A stretch of 64,000 nucleotides of DNA from Putridiphycobacter roseus (GCF_003234935.1 NZ_QKSB01000001.1:186001-250000), one strand, 5' to 3'. Positions 43,368 through 53,410 are shown, counted from the first letter of the stretch. Made by a program: numbers and translations. Notes: generated by a model from the letters alone, not told the origin.

Positions 43368-46115
43368 TTACCTGAGCAACGTTACATGTCCATTTAATAT
43401 TTGCTTTTCATTTTTAGTTGGACTAGTAAATTCCATTCTCCAGACATAAACGCCTGCATTTACAGGAGTTCCATTATAAACTCCATCCCAGCCGGCATTT
43501 GGATTTCTGCTTTCCCAAATAACTTCTCCCCAACGATTAAAAAGCAATACAGAGAAATCATAAATATCTATACCTAAAACGTCAAATCTCCATTCTTGGT
43601 TACTGCCCTGACCATTTGGTGTAAATACATTCGGAACAAAAATACTCATTGGTGCGCCAACGGTTAAACTATAGGAGGTTGTATCACTACATCCCAATTC
43701 GTTTAGAGAAATTAAAATAATGGTATAATTACCTTCTTGCTCAAAAATATGGGTTGGATTCATAGCTGTAGAAATAGTATTATCACCGAAATCCCAAAGA
43801 AATTGGTCGGAATTAGAGGACAAATTAAAAAACGAAATATCTGTTTCACCAGCAACACCCTCGTTAGGACTAAAATTAAAATTGGATTTAACCTCGGGCT
43901 CCACCTCTACCATCCAAGGTATAGTTATCGTTTTTACACATCCTATATTTGAGGTCACACGCAAACTTAAGTCATAGGTCGCTGAATGATTAAAAGTACT
44001 AGATGGATTTTCTATGACAGAAAAATCGTTATTATCAAAATTCCAGTACCAAGAATCGATTGAACCAATATTTACAGTAGATTGATTAAAAAAGTTTACC
44101 TGCTGAGGAAAACATACCGAAGCCTTTTGTAAACTAAAATTAGGGTTTAAATTTTGATAAACAATTTGTATTGTATCTGATTTTACACAACCATTAAAAT
44201 TTACATCCACATAAAATATTCCAGGAGTATTTACCGATAAACTGGCATTAACAGAATTATCTTGCCATAAATATGTGGCATTAATGGTGGACACATCTAA
44301 TAAAATGCTTTCCCCTTGACAAATAATCGTGTCGTTACCTAAAGTCATAGATGGCAAAGTATAAAAACTAGTATCTATTTCTATAGAGTCTGTAAAGCTA
44401 CAATTGTCAAGAGTTACTTGTACCCAATAAACACCTTGTTGATTAGCGGTATACAAAGGTCCTACAGCACCATCTTGCCACAGATAAGTAGCGTTCGGAA
44501 ATGTTGCATCCAGTTGAATTGTATTTCCGAGCGTACAAATTACCGTATCATTTCCCAAATCAATAGAAGAAATAGGATTATAACTGATAAAAATGGAATC
44601 TGAGAAAACGCAATTATTTTTGGTTACTTCCACCCAATAAACTCCTTGTTGAGAAGCTGTAATGGTAGCAGTAACCGCATTATTTTGCCATAGATAACTA
44701 GCGTTTACATTACTTGCATCTAATAATAAGGATGTATTAACACATAAAGTGGTGTCATTACCAAGATCAATAGTAGGAAGGGGAGTCAAATTTACTGTAA
44801 TCGAATCTACATTTTTACAGCCATTAACCGTGACCTCTACCCAATAATCACCTTGCTGCAGCACTTCAAAGGTGGCCGAAGTAGCGCCATCATGCCATAA
44901 ATAATTGGCATTTAAAACACTTGCGTCCAACCATAAAGTATCCAATTCACAAATAGTAGTATCAGGACCTAAATTTACGTTGAAAAATGGGGTGTAATTC
45001 ACCGTTACAGAATCAACATAAGTACAATTATTATCACTAACCTCTACCCAGAATGTTCCAGGCTGCGAAACGACATAACTAGAATCTACACTTCCATCAT
45101 GCCATAAATAATTGGAATTAACAGCTGTTACTTCTAAATTTAACAGTTCCCCAAAACAAAGCGTGGTATCGCTACCCAGTAAATTTGAAGTGTTACCATT
45201 TACGGTTATGGTAACCGCATTGGTATCACAATTACTATACACGAGGTAAGTAGTAGTAGCAACGGGAGAAACGTTAAATAAAGTATCCGTCGAAACGATA
45301 ATACCAGGAGCCGTATCCAAGGCCCATCCTATTAAAGAATCTGTATTTACAAAAAGAGTAAGCGGTTGATTGGCACAAATTGTAGTGTCCATTGAAACGG
45401 TAGAACATTGTGCCACTACAGATACATCATCCACAAAGTACCGTGCATTTGCAACATTTTGCGTAGTATCCGAAATAAAAATGGTATTGGCATCATCAAA
45501 AAAATTACCGATAATTAAATATTCAGCTGCTGTAGTCGCCACAAAGGTTCCGGATATTTTAACCCAGTTGACACCATCTGCAATAACGGCAGTTTCATTA
45601 ACTTGTGGTGTAAAATTAAGCTGGCTACATATGGGACTATTAATCAACGTATTTGAAAAATACATCCCTATATTATTACTTTTTTCCGTTGAATATTCTG
45701 CATGAGAAACATACATTTCTGCATAATACGTTGTACCCAGAACCAAGGGACTTATCAGTGGTACTTCTAGATATTCTCTATAATCAGGAGCACCGGTACC
45801 AGTACCACAACCTAAACCATAAGTATTAACCATTGACATTATATTACCCGTTCTTGGTAATTGTTGTCCAATAGCGTCGGTGTTAATCGATAAGGCGGCA
45901 CTATAACAGGAGGTGGCTAAAGTAGTACTAAATATATCTGAAGTACCATATGTTGGCATCATCCAATCTATCATGGCGTTATTGAAGCCAGCCTGAGAAA
46001 GCACAAAAGAACATGGAAGTGAGTTATAATTTTCAAAACTAGGATTAGGCACCAAGTTTTGACTAATACCTATAAAGCTAAAAAATAAGGTCCATATCAA
46101 AAGCATTATTTTCAT
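43368..46115 (-). CDS. T9SS type B substrate: N-terminal carbohydrate-binding-like domain, five tandem repeats, two PKD domains, gliding-type C-terminal domain
   Basis: The 915-residue protein has a signal peptide (LFFSFIGISQ). It opens with NLVPNPSFENYNSLPCSF and a jelly-roll domain to about residue 235, as in many gliding-motility-associated proteins. Five repeats of about 70 residues (about 310-655) have LG.DT.(L/I)C, then (N/S).(Y)LW(H/Q)(D/N), QQG.(Y)WV(E/Q)V and DSI. Two PKD domains (about 656-815) contain WYWNFDNNDFS and FLWDFGDN. The C-terminal domain (about 822-915) starts FVPNVFTPNGQG and holds LLFNRWGEVIWES and VNAGVYVWRMEF, the type B sorting domain that depends on PorP/SprF-like partners. 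It is the upstream end of the island. Confidence 0.9.
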   Translation of the reverse strand: MKIMLLIWTLFFSFIGISQNLVPNPSFENYNSLPCSFVLSQAGFNNAMIDWMMPTYGTSDIFSTTLATSCYSAALSINTDAIGQQLPRTGNIMSMVNTYGLGCGTGTGAPDYREYLEVPLISPLVLGTTYYAEMYVSHAEYSTEKSNNIGMYFSNTLINSPICSQLNFTPQVNETAVIADGVNWVKISGTFVATTAAEYLIIGNFFDDANTIFISDTTQNVANARYFVDDVSVVAQCSTVSMDTTICANQPLTLFVNTDSLIGWALDTAPGIIVSTDTLFNVSPVATTTYLVYSNCDTNAVTITVNGNTSNLLGSDTTLCFGELLNLEVTAVNSNYLWHDGSVDSSYVVSQPGTFWVEVSDNNCTYVDSVTVNYTPFFNVNLGPDTTICELDTLWLDASVLNANYLWHDGATSATFEVLQQGDYWVEVTVNGCKNVDSITVNLTPLPTIDLGNDTTLCVNTSLLLDASNVNASYLWQNNAVTATITASQQGVYWVEVTKNNCVFSDSIFISYNPISSIDLGNDTVICTLGNTIQLDATFPNATYLWQDGAVGPLYTANQQGVYWVQVTLDNCSFTDSIEIDTSFYTLPSMTLGNDTIICQGESILLDVSTINATYLWQDNSVNASLSVNTPGIFYVDVNFNGCVKSDTIQIVYQNLNPNFSLQKASVCFPQQVNFFNQSTVNIGSIDSWYWNFDNNDFSVIENPSSTFNHSATYDLSLRVTSNIGCVKTITIPWMVEVEPEVKSNFNFSPNEGVAGETDISFFNLSSNSDQFLWDFGDNTISTAMNPTHIFEQEGNYTIILISLNELGCSDTTSYSLTVGAPMSIFVPNVFTPNGQGSNQEWRFDVLGIDIYDFSVLLFNRWGEVIWESRNPNAGWDGVYNGTPVNAGVYVWRMEFTSPTKNEKQILNGHVTLLR
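44150..45190 (-). repeat. Five tandem ~210-bp repeats in the type B substrate
   Basis: Five units of about 69-72 codons each repeat LG(N/S/P)DT..C ... YLW ... QQG.YWVEV ... DSI. Units 2-4 are most alike. Confidence 0.8.
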
Positions 46116-46161
46116 TCAGGTAACACTTAAAAGTAAAGGTACATGCTTAAAGTAAAAATAC

Positions 46162-46192
46162 AAAAACCCAGACAGTATTTGTCTGGGTTTTT
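46162..46192. terminator. Intrinsic terminator of the nqr operon
   Basis: A 12-bp stem (aaaaacccagac with gtctgggttttt) encloses a seven-base loop. The stem ends supply the T run in both directions. It lies 27 bases downstream of the nqrF stop and ends the six-gene operon. Confidence 0.9.
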
Positions 46193-46218
46193 ATTAGTAA
46201 TTATATTTTTCAAAGGAC

Positions 46219-47511
46219 TTATCCTCCAAAATCATCAAATCTTACATTTTCAGGTGGTACACCCCAATCGTCGCACATTTTAATAACGGCTTGATTCATC
46301 AATGGTGGTCCACAGAAGTAAAACTCTATATCTTCTGGTGAATCATGTTTTGAAAGGTATTGTTCGATTACTGCATTATGCACAAATCCAACAAATCCAT
46401 CACCTTCATCCTCCATATTTTTCTTTTCTTTCCAATTATCTGACTCTAAAGGTTCCGACAATACTAGGTGAAATTTGAAATTAGGAAAATCTTTTTCTAA
46501 ATCTCTAAAGTAGTGCAAGTAGAATAATTCAGCCTTAGAACGACCACCATACCAATAAGATACTTTTCTACCAGTTTTAATCGTTTTAAATAACTCATAT
46601 AAGTGAGAACGCATAGGCGCCATTCCAGCTCCACCACCAATATAAAGCATTTCTGCATCAGAATCATTAATAAAGAACTCACCATAAGGACCAGATATAA
46701 TAGCTGGATCTCCCACTTTTAAATTAAAGATATAAGAAGATGCGATACCAGGGTTCACATTCATCCATCCACCTTTAACTCTATCAAACGGAGGAGTAGC
46801 TACCCTTACATTCAACATTATTTTACGTCCTTCAGCAGGATAAGAAGCCATAGAATAAGCTCTTACTATTTCCTCGTCGTTTTTCATCACCAATGGAAAT
46901 AAACCAAATTTTTCCCAATCCGCTTTAAATTTATCCGGTTCACCTGGGTGATCTAGTGGGTGTGCAGTAATATCCATTTCTGAATAATTAACCGTACACT
47001 TAGGAATTTTAATTTGGATGTAACCACCCGCCTTATAATCCATATCCTCAGGAATTTCAACGATAAACTCTTTAATGAATGTTGCTACATTGTAGTTAGA
47101 AACCACTTTAGCTTCCCATTCTTTAATCCCCAACACTTCTTCCTCTACCTCAATTTCCATGTCTTCTTTCACTTTAACCTGACATCCTAAACGGATTCCA
47201 GAAGCGATTTCTTTACGTGAAAAGTGTGGTTTTTCAGTCGGTAAGATTTCTCCACCACCTGACTTTACGTGACAGATACATTGAATACATGTACCTCCAC
47301 CACCGCAGGCAGAAGGTAAGAAAATACCTTGATTACCTAAAGTAGACAATAAGGTTCCCCCGCCATCAACTTCTAATACTTTATCCCCATTAATGGTAAT
47401 TTTTATTTTACCTGCTGGCGACAACTTTGCTTTAACAAATAATAGCAAGCTCACCAACAATAAAATCATTGTGGTAAAAACTACGAGTGTGATTGTAATA
47501 ACTGCTCCCAT
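46219..47511 (-). CDS. nqrF: Na+-translocating NADH:quinone reductase subunit F
   Basis: This is the electron-entry subunit (430 residues). It takes a hydride from NADH to FAD, then passes electrons to a [2Fe-2S] centre. One N-terminal membrane helix (about 3-26) is followed by a plant-type ferredoxin domain with Cys69, Cys75, Cys78 (ACGGGGTCIQCIC) and Cys110 (RLGCQV). The FAD domain contains RAYSMASYP, and the NADH domain contains GGGAGMAPMRSHL and FYFCGPPLMN. It is the last gene of the operon, 16 bases after nqrE. Confidence 0.97.
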   Translation of the reverse strand: MGAVITITLVVFTTMILLLVSLLLFVKAKLSPAGKIKITINGDKVLEVDGGGTLLSTLGNQGIFLPSACGGGGTCIQCICHVKSGGGEILPTEKPHFSRKEIASGIRLGCQVKVKEDMEIEVEEEVLGIKEWEAKVVSNYNVATFIKEFIVEIPEDMDYKAGGYIQIKIPKCTVNYSEMDITAHPLDHPGEPDKFKADWEKFGLFPLVMKNDEEIVRAYSMASYPAEGRKIMLNVRVATPPFDRVKGGWMNVNPGIASSYIFNLKVGDPAIISGPYGEFFINDSDAEMLYIGGGAGMAPMRSHLYELFKTIKTGRKVSYWYGGRSKAELFYLHYFRDLEKDFPNFKFHLVLSEPLESDNWKEKKNMEDEGDGFVGFVHNAVIEQYLSKHDSPEDIEFYFCGPPLMNQAVIKMCDDWGVPPENVRFDDFGG

Positions 47512-47527
47512 TTTCTTTTATTTCTTT

Positions 47528-48142
47528 TTATAAATCAATTCCACTAAAACTCATGAATGCAATCCCCATTAAACCAGTAATGATGAAAGTAATCCCCAAT
47601 CCTTTCAAAGGACCTGGTACATTTGAGTATCTAATTTTTTCTCTAATTGCTGCAATGGCTACAATAGCCAACAACCAGCCAACACCGGATCCTATTCCGA
47701 ATACAGTTGCTTCTCCAATAGTTGAATACTGACGATCTTGCATGAATAAGGCACCACCTAAAATAGCACAGTTAACAGCAATCAATGGTAAGAAAATACC
47801 CAATGCACCATAAAGCGCAGGCGCATATTTCTCTACGATCATTTCTACCAATTGTACAATAGATGCAATGACAGCAATAAACATAATAAAAGATAAGAAA
47901 CTTAAATCGTATTGTGCATATTCAGCACCCAACCAAGCTAAAGCACCATCTTTTAGAATGTAGTTTTCCAACAACCAGTTCACTGGAATAGTTACCCCTA
48001 ATACAAATATTACGGCAAACCCTAAACCAACAGCTGTTTTCACAGTCTTAGATACCGCCAAGTATGAACACATACCTAAGAAATAGGCGAAAATCATGTT
48101 TTCAATGAAAACGCCTTTGATAAATATATTTATTAAATCCAT
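47528..48142 (-). CDS. nqrE: Na+-translocating NADH:quinone reductase subunit E
   Basis: This is an integral membrane subunit (204 residues, six helices). The conserved membrane cysteines in [11 protein letters not shown] and [12 protein letters not shown] are those that, together with NqrD, hold the intramembrane iron-sulfur centre. NqrD and NqrE are homologous with opposite topology. It starts 11 bases after the nqrD stop. Confidence 0.97.
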   Translation of the reverse strand: MDLINIFIKGVFIENMIFAYFLGMCSYLAVSKTVKTAVGLGFAVIFVLGVTIPVNWLLENYILKDGALAWLGAEYAQYDLSFLSFIMFIAVIASIVQLVEMIVEKYAPALYGALGIFLPLIAVNCAILGGALFMQDRQYSTIGEATVFGIGSGVGWLLAIVAIAAIREKIRYSNVPGPLKGLGITFIITGLMGIAFMSFSGIDL

Positions 48143-48153
48143 TTTACTTTTAT

Positions 48154-48828
48154 TTAATGTTCTTCAATTAATGCTTTGTTTCTTGATCGTTGTACCCAGA
48201 TAACCAATGCTACCGTTATTAAAGCAAAAGGTGCTAAAATAATTAAGTTGTTATTGTAATACCCGATACTGTATAATCCAGTTTCTTCTCCAGCAATTGC
48301 GTTTCCAAAAATTTGGTATCCCATTAATTTACCTGTTCCAAATAACTCTCTAAAGACAGATACAATTACTAAAATAATTCCATATCCTAAGGCATTACCA
48401 AAACCATCTAATGCAGCTGCCCAAGGTTTATTCCCCATTGCAAATGCTTCAAATCGTCCCATGATAATACAGTTGGTAATAATCAGTCCAACAAAAACAG
48501 AAAGTTTTTCCCCTAAATCAGGCAAATAAGCTTTTAATATTTCGTTTACAATAATTACCAAAGAGGCAACTACTACTAATTGAACAATAATTCTAATTCT
48601 TGAAGGAATTAGGTTTCTTAACATGGATACAATTACGTTACCCAAGACCAATACAAATATTACTGCAGCAGTCATAGTTAAAGCTTGTGCAACAGATACT
48701 GTAATAGCCAAAGCAGAACAGATTCCTAAAACTTGAATAGTAACTGGATTGTTATCATTCAAAGGATCCGTAATTAATTTTTTATTCTTTTTCGAGAATA
48801 AAGGCTCTCTTGATTTTACTTCGCTCAT
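48154..48828 (-). CDS. nqrD: Na+-translocating NADH:quinone reductase subunit D
   Basis: This is an integral membrane subunit (224 residues, six helices). Cysteines in [15 protein letters not shown] and [16 protein letters not shown] are the partners of the NqrE cysteines at the buried iron-sulfur centre. The charged N-terminus of about 25 residues is slightly longer than in Vibrio. It begins seven bases after the nqrC stop. Confidence 0.97.
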   Translation of the reverse strand: MSEVKSREPLFSKKNKKLITDPLNDNNPVTIQVLGICSALAITVSVAQALTMTAAVIFVLVLGNVIVSMLRNLIPSRIRIIVQLVVVASLVIIVNEILKAYLPDLGEKLSVFVGLIITNCIIMGRFEAFAMGNKPWAAALDGFGNALGYGIILVIVSVFRELFGTGKLMGYQIFGNAIAGEETGLYSIGYYNNNLIILAPFALITVALVIWVQRSRNKALIEEH

Positions 48829-48835
48829 ATCTCAA

Positions 48836-49543
48836 TTATTTATTAAAGTAATTAACGTAAACCTGAACTGTTCTATCTAACATTTCTTCCACACCTTTAG
48901 AAGTAATTGTTCCTCCAGTAATTCCATCCACTGTAAATTCTTTTGATGAACCAGATCCGTCTTTAACAATTCTCATTTTTTTATAAGTACCATTATCAGA
49001 AATCAACTCATTAACGAATTGTTTTTGGAATGCAGCCGTTTTAATTTCAGCCCCTAATCCAGGTGTTTCTGTTTTATGATCGAAAACAGCACCAAAAATA
49101 GATTTTTTATCTTCGTTTACCGCAATATACCCCCAAATTGGTCCCCATAAACCAGAACCTACCATTGGAATGATGTATTTTTTACTCCCATCAATATTGG
49201 CAACATATAGTGGATAATTTCTTGCTGTTACTGGCAATTTCTTATCTCTATATTCTTTTTTAATATCTACTTTAAAAGCATCACCATCTACCACTTCACC
49301 TAAGTCATTAATGATTAAACATTCATCACTTAAAATATACTTACTATATACTTCAGTAGCTGTTTTACGGGTACTTTCAATTTTAATGGCACCTAAAATG
49401 TCCATTTTCTTTTTCACTTCAACATTTTTTGCTTGTCGCGGTTTTAAACCTACCGACAAAGAGGCTAAACTTGTACCTACTACTGCAACTAAAATAATTG
49501 CAAATAGAAAAGTATAACCGTTACTATCTTTATTCACTGCCAT
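48836..49543 (-). CDS. nqrC: Na+-translocating NADH:quinone reductase subunit C
   Basis: This subunit carries a covalent FMN on the periplasmic side (235 residues, one N-terminal helix about 10-30). The flavin attachment motif is VDGITGGTITSKGV near residue 210, where the threonine of GGT-I should bear the flavin; most relatives have SGAT at this place. ApbE-type flavin transferase, needed for attachment, is not encoded in the window. It starts two bases after the nqrB stop. Confidence 0.95.
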   Translation of the reverse strand: MAVNKDSNGYTFLFAIILVAVVGTSLASLSVGLKPRQAKNVEVKKKMDILGAIKIESTRKTATEVYSKYILSDECLIINDLGEVVDGDAFKVDIKKEYRDKKLPVTARNYPLYVANIDGSKKYIIPMVGSGLWGPIWGYIAVNEDKKSIFGAVFDHKTETPGLGAEIKTAAFQKQFVNELISDNGTYKKMRIVKDGSGSSKEFTVDGITGGTITSKGVEEMLDRTVQVYVNYFNK

Positions 49544-49545
49544 GG

Positions 49546-50748
49546 TTATGCGGTTTTAGTTTTAAGACGTTTCAATCTTCGTTTTATATTTGCTTGAACC
49601 ACATAGTGGTCAATTAATGGTGCAAGGATGTTAAAGAACAAAATTGCCATCATCACCCCCTCAGGGAAAGCTGGATTAAATACCCTTACTAGAATGGCAA
49701 AGAACCCTGCTAAAAAGCCATAAATATATTTACCTGTATTAGTTTGTGCTGCTGTTACCGGATCAGTGATCATAAACACCGCACCAAAAGCAAATCCACC
49801 TAATGCAATTTGATGTATTGGATTTAATTCCATGAAAGGATTCACAGCAGTTGCGTTAAACAAATAACCCATTGCTAAACCACCAATTACGAACGATAAC
49901 ATAATTCTCCAACTTGCTATTCCAGTCCCTAATAAAATAAGTGCACCAATTCCAATTGCAATCATAGAAGTTTCCCCAACAGATCCTGGAATAAATCCAA
50001 AAATAGAATCCATCAAAGACCACTTGTCAGAAAATTTATCTACAGACTCATACACCCATTCATCAGATGCAAAACTTGCTAAATCCCCTAAAGGTGTCGC
50101 ACCAGTATAACCATCCGGTCTTTTCGCTACATCTGAAATACCACTCATCCAAACATCATTACCTGACATTTTAGTAGGATATCCAAAGAATAAAAAGGCC
50201 CTAGCTGTTAAGGCAACATTGATAATATTCATCCCTGTACCACCAAACACCTCTTTACCAATTACTACGGCAAAAATAACAGCTATTGCTAACATCCACA
50301 AAGGAACATCTGCGGGTACTATTAAAGGAATTAACATCCCTGAAACTAAAAACCCTTCTTGAATTGAATGTTGATTTTTAATCGCAAATATAAACTCTAC
50401 ACCTAGACCAACACCGTAAGAAACAATCACTAAAGGCAGTACCTTCATTAAACCATAACCCACTTTTGCACCAAACATATCCATATATGCCGTCGTTTCA
50501 CCTGTCGCTATATAGTGCCAGTGGCCAGTATTATAAATTCCAAATAACAAACATGGAATCAAGGCAATAATTACCATCATCATGGTACGTTTTAAATCTA
50601 CACCATCTCTAATGTGAGCACCTTTTTGAGTGGTTTCACCTGGTGTAAATAAAATCGTAAAAAAACCGTCCCAAACAGGGTGAAACTTGGCCCACTTACC
50701 ATCATGGTCGGGCTCAAATTTTCGCATTAACTTTTCTATTGAATTCAC
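49546..50748 (-). CDS. nqrB: Na+-translocating NADH:quinone reductase subunit B
   Basis: This is the main membrane subunit (400 residues, about ten helices). It passes electrons from FMN to riboflavin and quinone and provides the sodium path. The covalent FMN threonine lies in GYTGATPLGDL near residue 218. RTMMMVIIALIPCLLFG and NQHSIQEGFLVSGMLIPL are family landmarks. It starts 25 bases after the nqrA stop. Confidence 0.97.
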   Translation of the reverse strand: MNSIEKLMRKFEPDHDGKWAKFHPVWDGFFTILFTPGETTQKGAHIRDGVDLKRTMMMVIIALIPCLLFGIYNTGHWHYIATGETTAYMDMFGAKVGYGLMKVLPLVIVSYGVGLGVEFIFAIKNQHSIQEGFLVSGMLIPLIVPADVPLWMLAIAVIFAVVIGKEVFGGTGMNIINVALTARAFLFFGYPTKMSGNDVWMSGISDVAKRPDGYTGATPLGDLASFASDEWVYESVDKFSDKWSLMDSIFGFIPGSVGETSMIAIGIGALILLGTGIASWRIMLSFVIGGLAMGYLFNATAVNPFMELNPIHQIALGGFAFGAVFMITDPVTAAQTNTGKYIYGFLAGFFAILVRVFNPAFPEGVMMAILFFNILAPLIDHYVVQANIKRRLKRLKTKTA

Positions 50749-50773
50749 TTTATCTTTTCTTTAATGAATATTA

Positions 50774-52135
50774 TTACATGATTTCTCTTCGAACCTCATC
50801 TAATCCTTCACGGATGACAGATTGAATATTTACTTTTGAAGTACATACAAATTCACAAAGCGCCATATCTTCTGGTGCCACTTCATAAATTCCTAAATTC
50901 TCCATTTCATCTAAATCATGATACATACATGCTTTAGTTAAATACATTGGTAGTATATCAAATGGAAATACTTTTTCCATTTCACCTGTCACCACAAATG
51001 AACGTTCTTCTCCATTTGTATTGGTATCAATTACGTGTTTTTTATTTGGACTTAACCATGAAAAATAAGTTCTACTAACGGAGAACTTTTTAAATCCTGG
51101 TTCCATCCAACCTTCAGTAAAAGAAAACTTCGCTTTGTTGCCCTCTGGAATTACGGTGATTTGTGCATCATAAAATCCTAAATGACCATTTTGCTCAATT
51201 TTTGTCCCTGTTAAAACATTTCCAGAAATCACACGAATATCGCCCTCATTGACATTATTCTTTAAGAAAGGACTTACCTCCGCACCGATTATAGCACGAC
51301 TATATTTAGGCGCTTTCACTTCAGAACCACACACTGCGATTACACGGGATAAATCAAATTTTTTCGACTGGATAGCACGACCAATTAAAGCAACATCTAA
51401 TGCATTTACAGTCCAAACTACCTCCCCTTTATTAATCGGGTCAATATGATGAATCTGCGTCCCAACATTACCTGCTGGGTGCATTCCGTTAATGCTATTC
51501 AACTGAACTCCTTTCGCTTGCTTAAAAACCTCATCAGCCTTAGCAGAACTATTGATAGTTAAGTGCACTTTACCGTCTGTCATTTTTTTCAAAATGTCAA
51601 TACCAGCTTGAAAAGATTCCCCCTCATCATGCAATAAATAATCATAATCAGGCGCTAACGGAGAAGAATCAAAAGCTGAAATAAAAATAGCTTTTGGATT
51701 ATCCTCTGGATTTGCAATTACGTCTAAAGGTCGCATTTTAATAAAAGGCCATAAACCAGCATTTAACAGAAATGATTTTGCATCTTTTCTATCTACTGTG
51801 TTTAAATCGATAGCTGGTAGTGGCGTATAGCTAATATCTGAATCAGCAGTTATTCTAACTGCTAAAATTTTTCTTTTAGCACCTCGTACAATCTCAGCAA
51901 CTTCACCAGAAACAGGAGAACAAAATTTCACCTCTACTCTGTTTTTGTTGTAAAACACAACATCTCCAGCATTCACTTTGTCGCCTGCTTTTACGACCAT
52001 TTTTGGCATCACGCCATGAAAATCGGTAGGATTAACAATAAAATTATTATTCAAATCAACAGTAGTTATTACCTTTTCTGCTGCTCCTTTTAATTTTATG
52101 TCTAAACCCTTCCTAATTTTGATAGTCTTGGACAT
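50774..52135 (-). CDS. nqrA: Na+-translocating NADH:quinone reductase subunit A
   Basis: This is the peripheral cytoplasmic subunit (453 residues), near the quinone site. The start MSKTIKIRKGLDIKLKG, GMHPAGNVGTQIHHIDPINK near 220 and the C-terminal CEFVCTSKVNIQSVIREGLD are typical. As first gene of nqrABCDEF it follows a TAAATTTG promoter at 52161-52168. The complex oxidises NADH, reduces quinone and exports sodium, which fits the sodium-coupled phosphate carrier elsewhere in the window. Confidence 0.97.
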   Translation of the reverse strand: MSKTIKIRKGLDIKLKGAAEKVITTVDLNNNFIVNPTDFHGVMPKMVVKAGDKVNAGDVVFYNKNRVEVKFCSPVSGEVAEIVRGAKRKILAVRITADSDISYTPLPAIDLNTVDRKDAKSFLLNAGLWPFIKMRPLDVIANPEDNPKAIFISAFDSSPLAPDYDYLLHDEGESFQAGIDILKKMTDGKVHLTINSSAKADEVFKQAKGVQLNSINGMHPAGNVGTQIHHIDPINKGEVVWTVNALDVALIGRAIQSKKFDLSRVIAVCGSEVKAPKYSRAIIGAEVSPFLKNNVNEGDIRVISGNVLTGTKIEQNGHLGFYDAQITVIPEGNKAKFSFTEGWMEPGFKKFSVSRTYFSWLSPNKKHVIDTNTNGEERSFVVTGEMEKVFPFDILPMYLTKACMYHDLDEMENLGIYEVAPEDMALCEFVCTSKVNIQSVIREGLDEVRREIM

Positions 52136-52160
52136 ATCTTTTGGATTAATTTTAGGGTCA

Positions 52161-52168
52161 CAAATTTA
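52161..52168 (-). promoter_or_regulatory. Promoter -7 box (TAAATTTG) of the nqr operon
   Basis: The minus strand matches TAnnTTTG, 25 bases before the nqrA ATG, leaving a leader of about 20 bases. Confidence 0.65.
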
Positions 52169-52242
52169 TAAATATGCATTCATTAGCACGTATTTTTGCC
52201 GAGTATTATCTTAATTTAGAATGAATCTAAATAATGTTTTTC

Positions 52243-52935
52243 CTACAAAATCAACTTTAAGTCTAAAAGAGACTGAATGGAAATAAACTCCTGTTGCACA
52301 GTTTTACGTTCGGGGTCAAAATGGATTGCCTTCATACCGACATCTGCAGCTCCCCTTACATCCGCATCTATACAATCTCCAATCATCACGGACTCATGGG
52401 CAAGTGCGGCGACTTTATTTAAAGCAAATTCAAATATTATTGGATTTGGTTTTTTAACGCCTATTTCATCTGAACACAAAATTAAATCGAAATAGGTACT
52501 CAGTTTTGAAGCCTCTAATTTGATGTGTTGCACCTCTATAAAACCATTGGTAATAATGTGCAAATGGTATTTAGTATTTAAGTAATTTAATACTTCATGT
52601 GCGCCAGCAAACAAATTAGTTTTGTAGGGACTAATTTCCAGATAACCATTTGCCAAATCGGTGGCAAAGCTATGGGAAATCGGAAAATCCAGTGCTGCGA
52701 ATGCATCCATAAATCGACCCAATCTCAACTCTTCCTTGCTTACTAAGTTTTTTCTATATCGATTCCAATAAATTGCATTTACTTTTTCATAGACTGAGAT
52801 AAAGCGTTCGTAACTGACTTCATTTAATTCCGATTTATACTTAACGAACAACTCCTTTAAGGCTGCTCTAGAATTAGATTCAAAATCCCAAATCGTATGG
52901 TCTAAATCAAAAAAAACGTGTCGAATTTCATTCAT
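52243..52935 (-). CDS. HAD hydrolase of the YjjG type (noncanonical pyrimidine nucleotidase)
   Basis: The 230-residue cytoplasmic HAD phosphatase has all four motifs: FFDLDHTIWDF (nucleophile Asp near 10), IITNGF near 128, the lysine in GVKKPNP near 160, and MIGDCIDADVRG near 182. The helical cap of about 70 residues and the overall length fit YjjG/YfnB, which removes phosphate from odd or damaged pyrimidine nucleotides. The position in an operon behind uracil phosphoribosyltransferase supports pyrimidine metabolism. It overlaps the preceding membrane-protein gene by eight bases. Another HAD substrate cannot be ruled out. Confidence 0.85.
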   Translation of the reverse strand: MNEIRHVFFDLDHTIWDFESNSRAALKELFVKYKSELNEVSYERFISVYEKVNAIYWNRYRKNLVSKEELRLGRFMDAFAALDFPISHSFATDLANGYLEISPYKTNLFAGAHEVLNYLNTKYHLHIITNGFIEVQHIKLEASKLSTYFDLILCSDEIGVKKPNPIIFEFALNKVAALAHESVMIGDCIDADVRGAADVGMKAIHFDPERKTVQQEFISIQSLLDLKLIL

Positions 52936-53410
52936 AAATCATCATCATAGCTAAGGTCATCACAAAACCATATATCCCCATAAAGAGCACCATTAAAACA
53001 AAAGTTTTTTTATAATGCCCATAAAATTTAGCACAAGCAATAGACCCAAGTGGAATACTCAGAAATAAGGGTGCTAAAAAGGTAAAGGCGTAAATACCCA
53101 AACTTCTTCTAACCTTCACAATCAACTTATTGATTCGGGTAAATTTACGTTTTGCTTCAAAGGGTAAATTCTTGCTTAATGCTTCGGCTTCTTTTAACTT
53201 ATTTTTCTTCAAGGATCTTTCAATAAAGAACTCACTTCCAAAATAAAAAACAGTCATGCAAACTAAAGCTCCAATATAGGTAGATAAAAATATTTCAATA
53301 AAATTCAATTTCGTATCACTGGAATTGAGTGACATGACTAATAGCCATTGCGCTGGCAAGTACTTAATTGTACCTAAGCCAAACCCGTATAAATACCATC
53401 CCCACTTCAT
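52928..53410 (-). CDS. Four-helix membrane protein in the upp operon, unknown
   Basis: The 160-residue protein has about four membrane segments (near 8-28, 38-58, 104-122 and 132-156) and a basic cytoplasmic loop between the second and third (KKNKLKEAEALSKN and beyond). The segment RRSLGIYAFTFLAPLFLSIP followed by LGSIACAKFYG is faintly like small multidrug-export or VTT-domain proteins, but not enough for a name. The start shares ATGA with the upp stop and the end overlaps the nucleotidase start, so it is made in step with two pyrimidine salvage enzymes. Transport of a pyrimidine is an attractive guess without direct support. Confidence 0.65.
   Translation of the reverse strand: MKWGWYLYGFGLGTIKYLPAQWLLVMSLNSSDTKLNFIEIFLSTYIGALVCMTVFYFGSEFFIERSLKKNKLKEAEALSKNLPFEAKRKFTRINKLIVKVRRSLGIYAFTFLAPLFLSIPLGSIACAKFYGHYKKTFVLMVLFMGIYGFVMTLAMMMIYE

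Noticed and set aside
52214..52232. Small inverted repeat ATTTAGA-ATGAA-TCTAAAT after the YjjG-type gene
   Set aside because: Seven weak pairs without a following T run are not enough for a terminator call.
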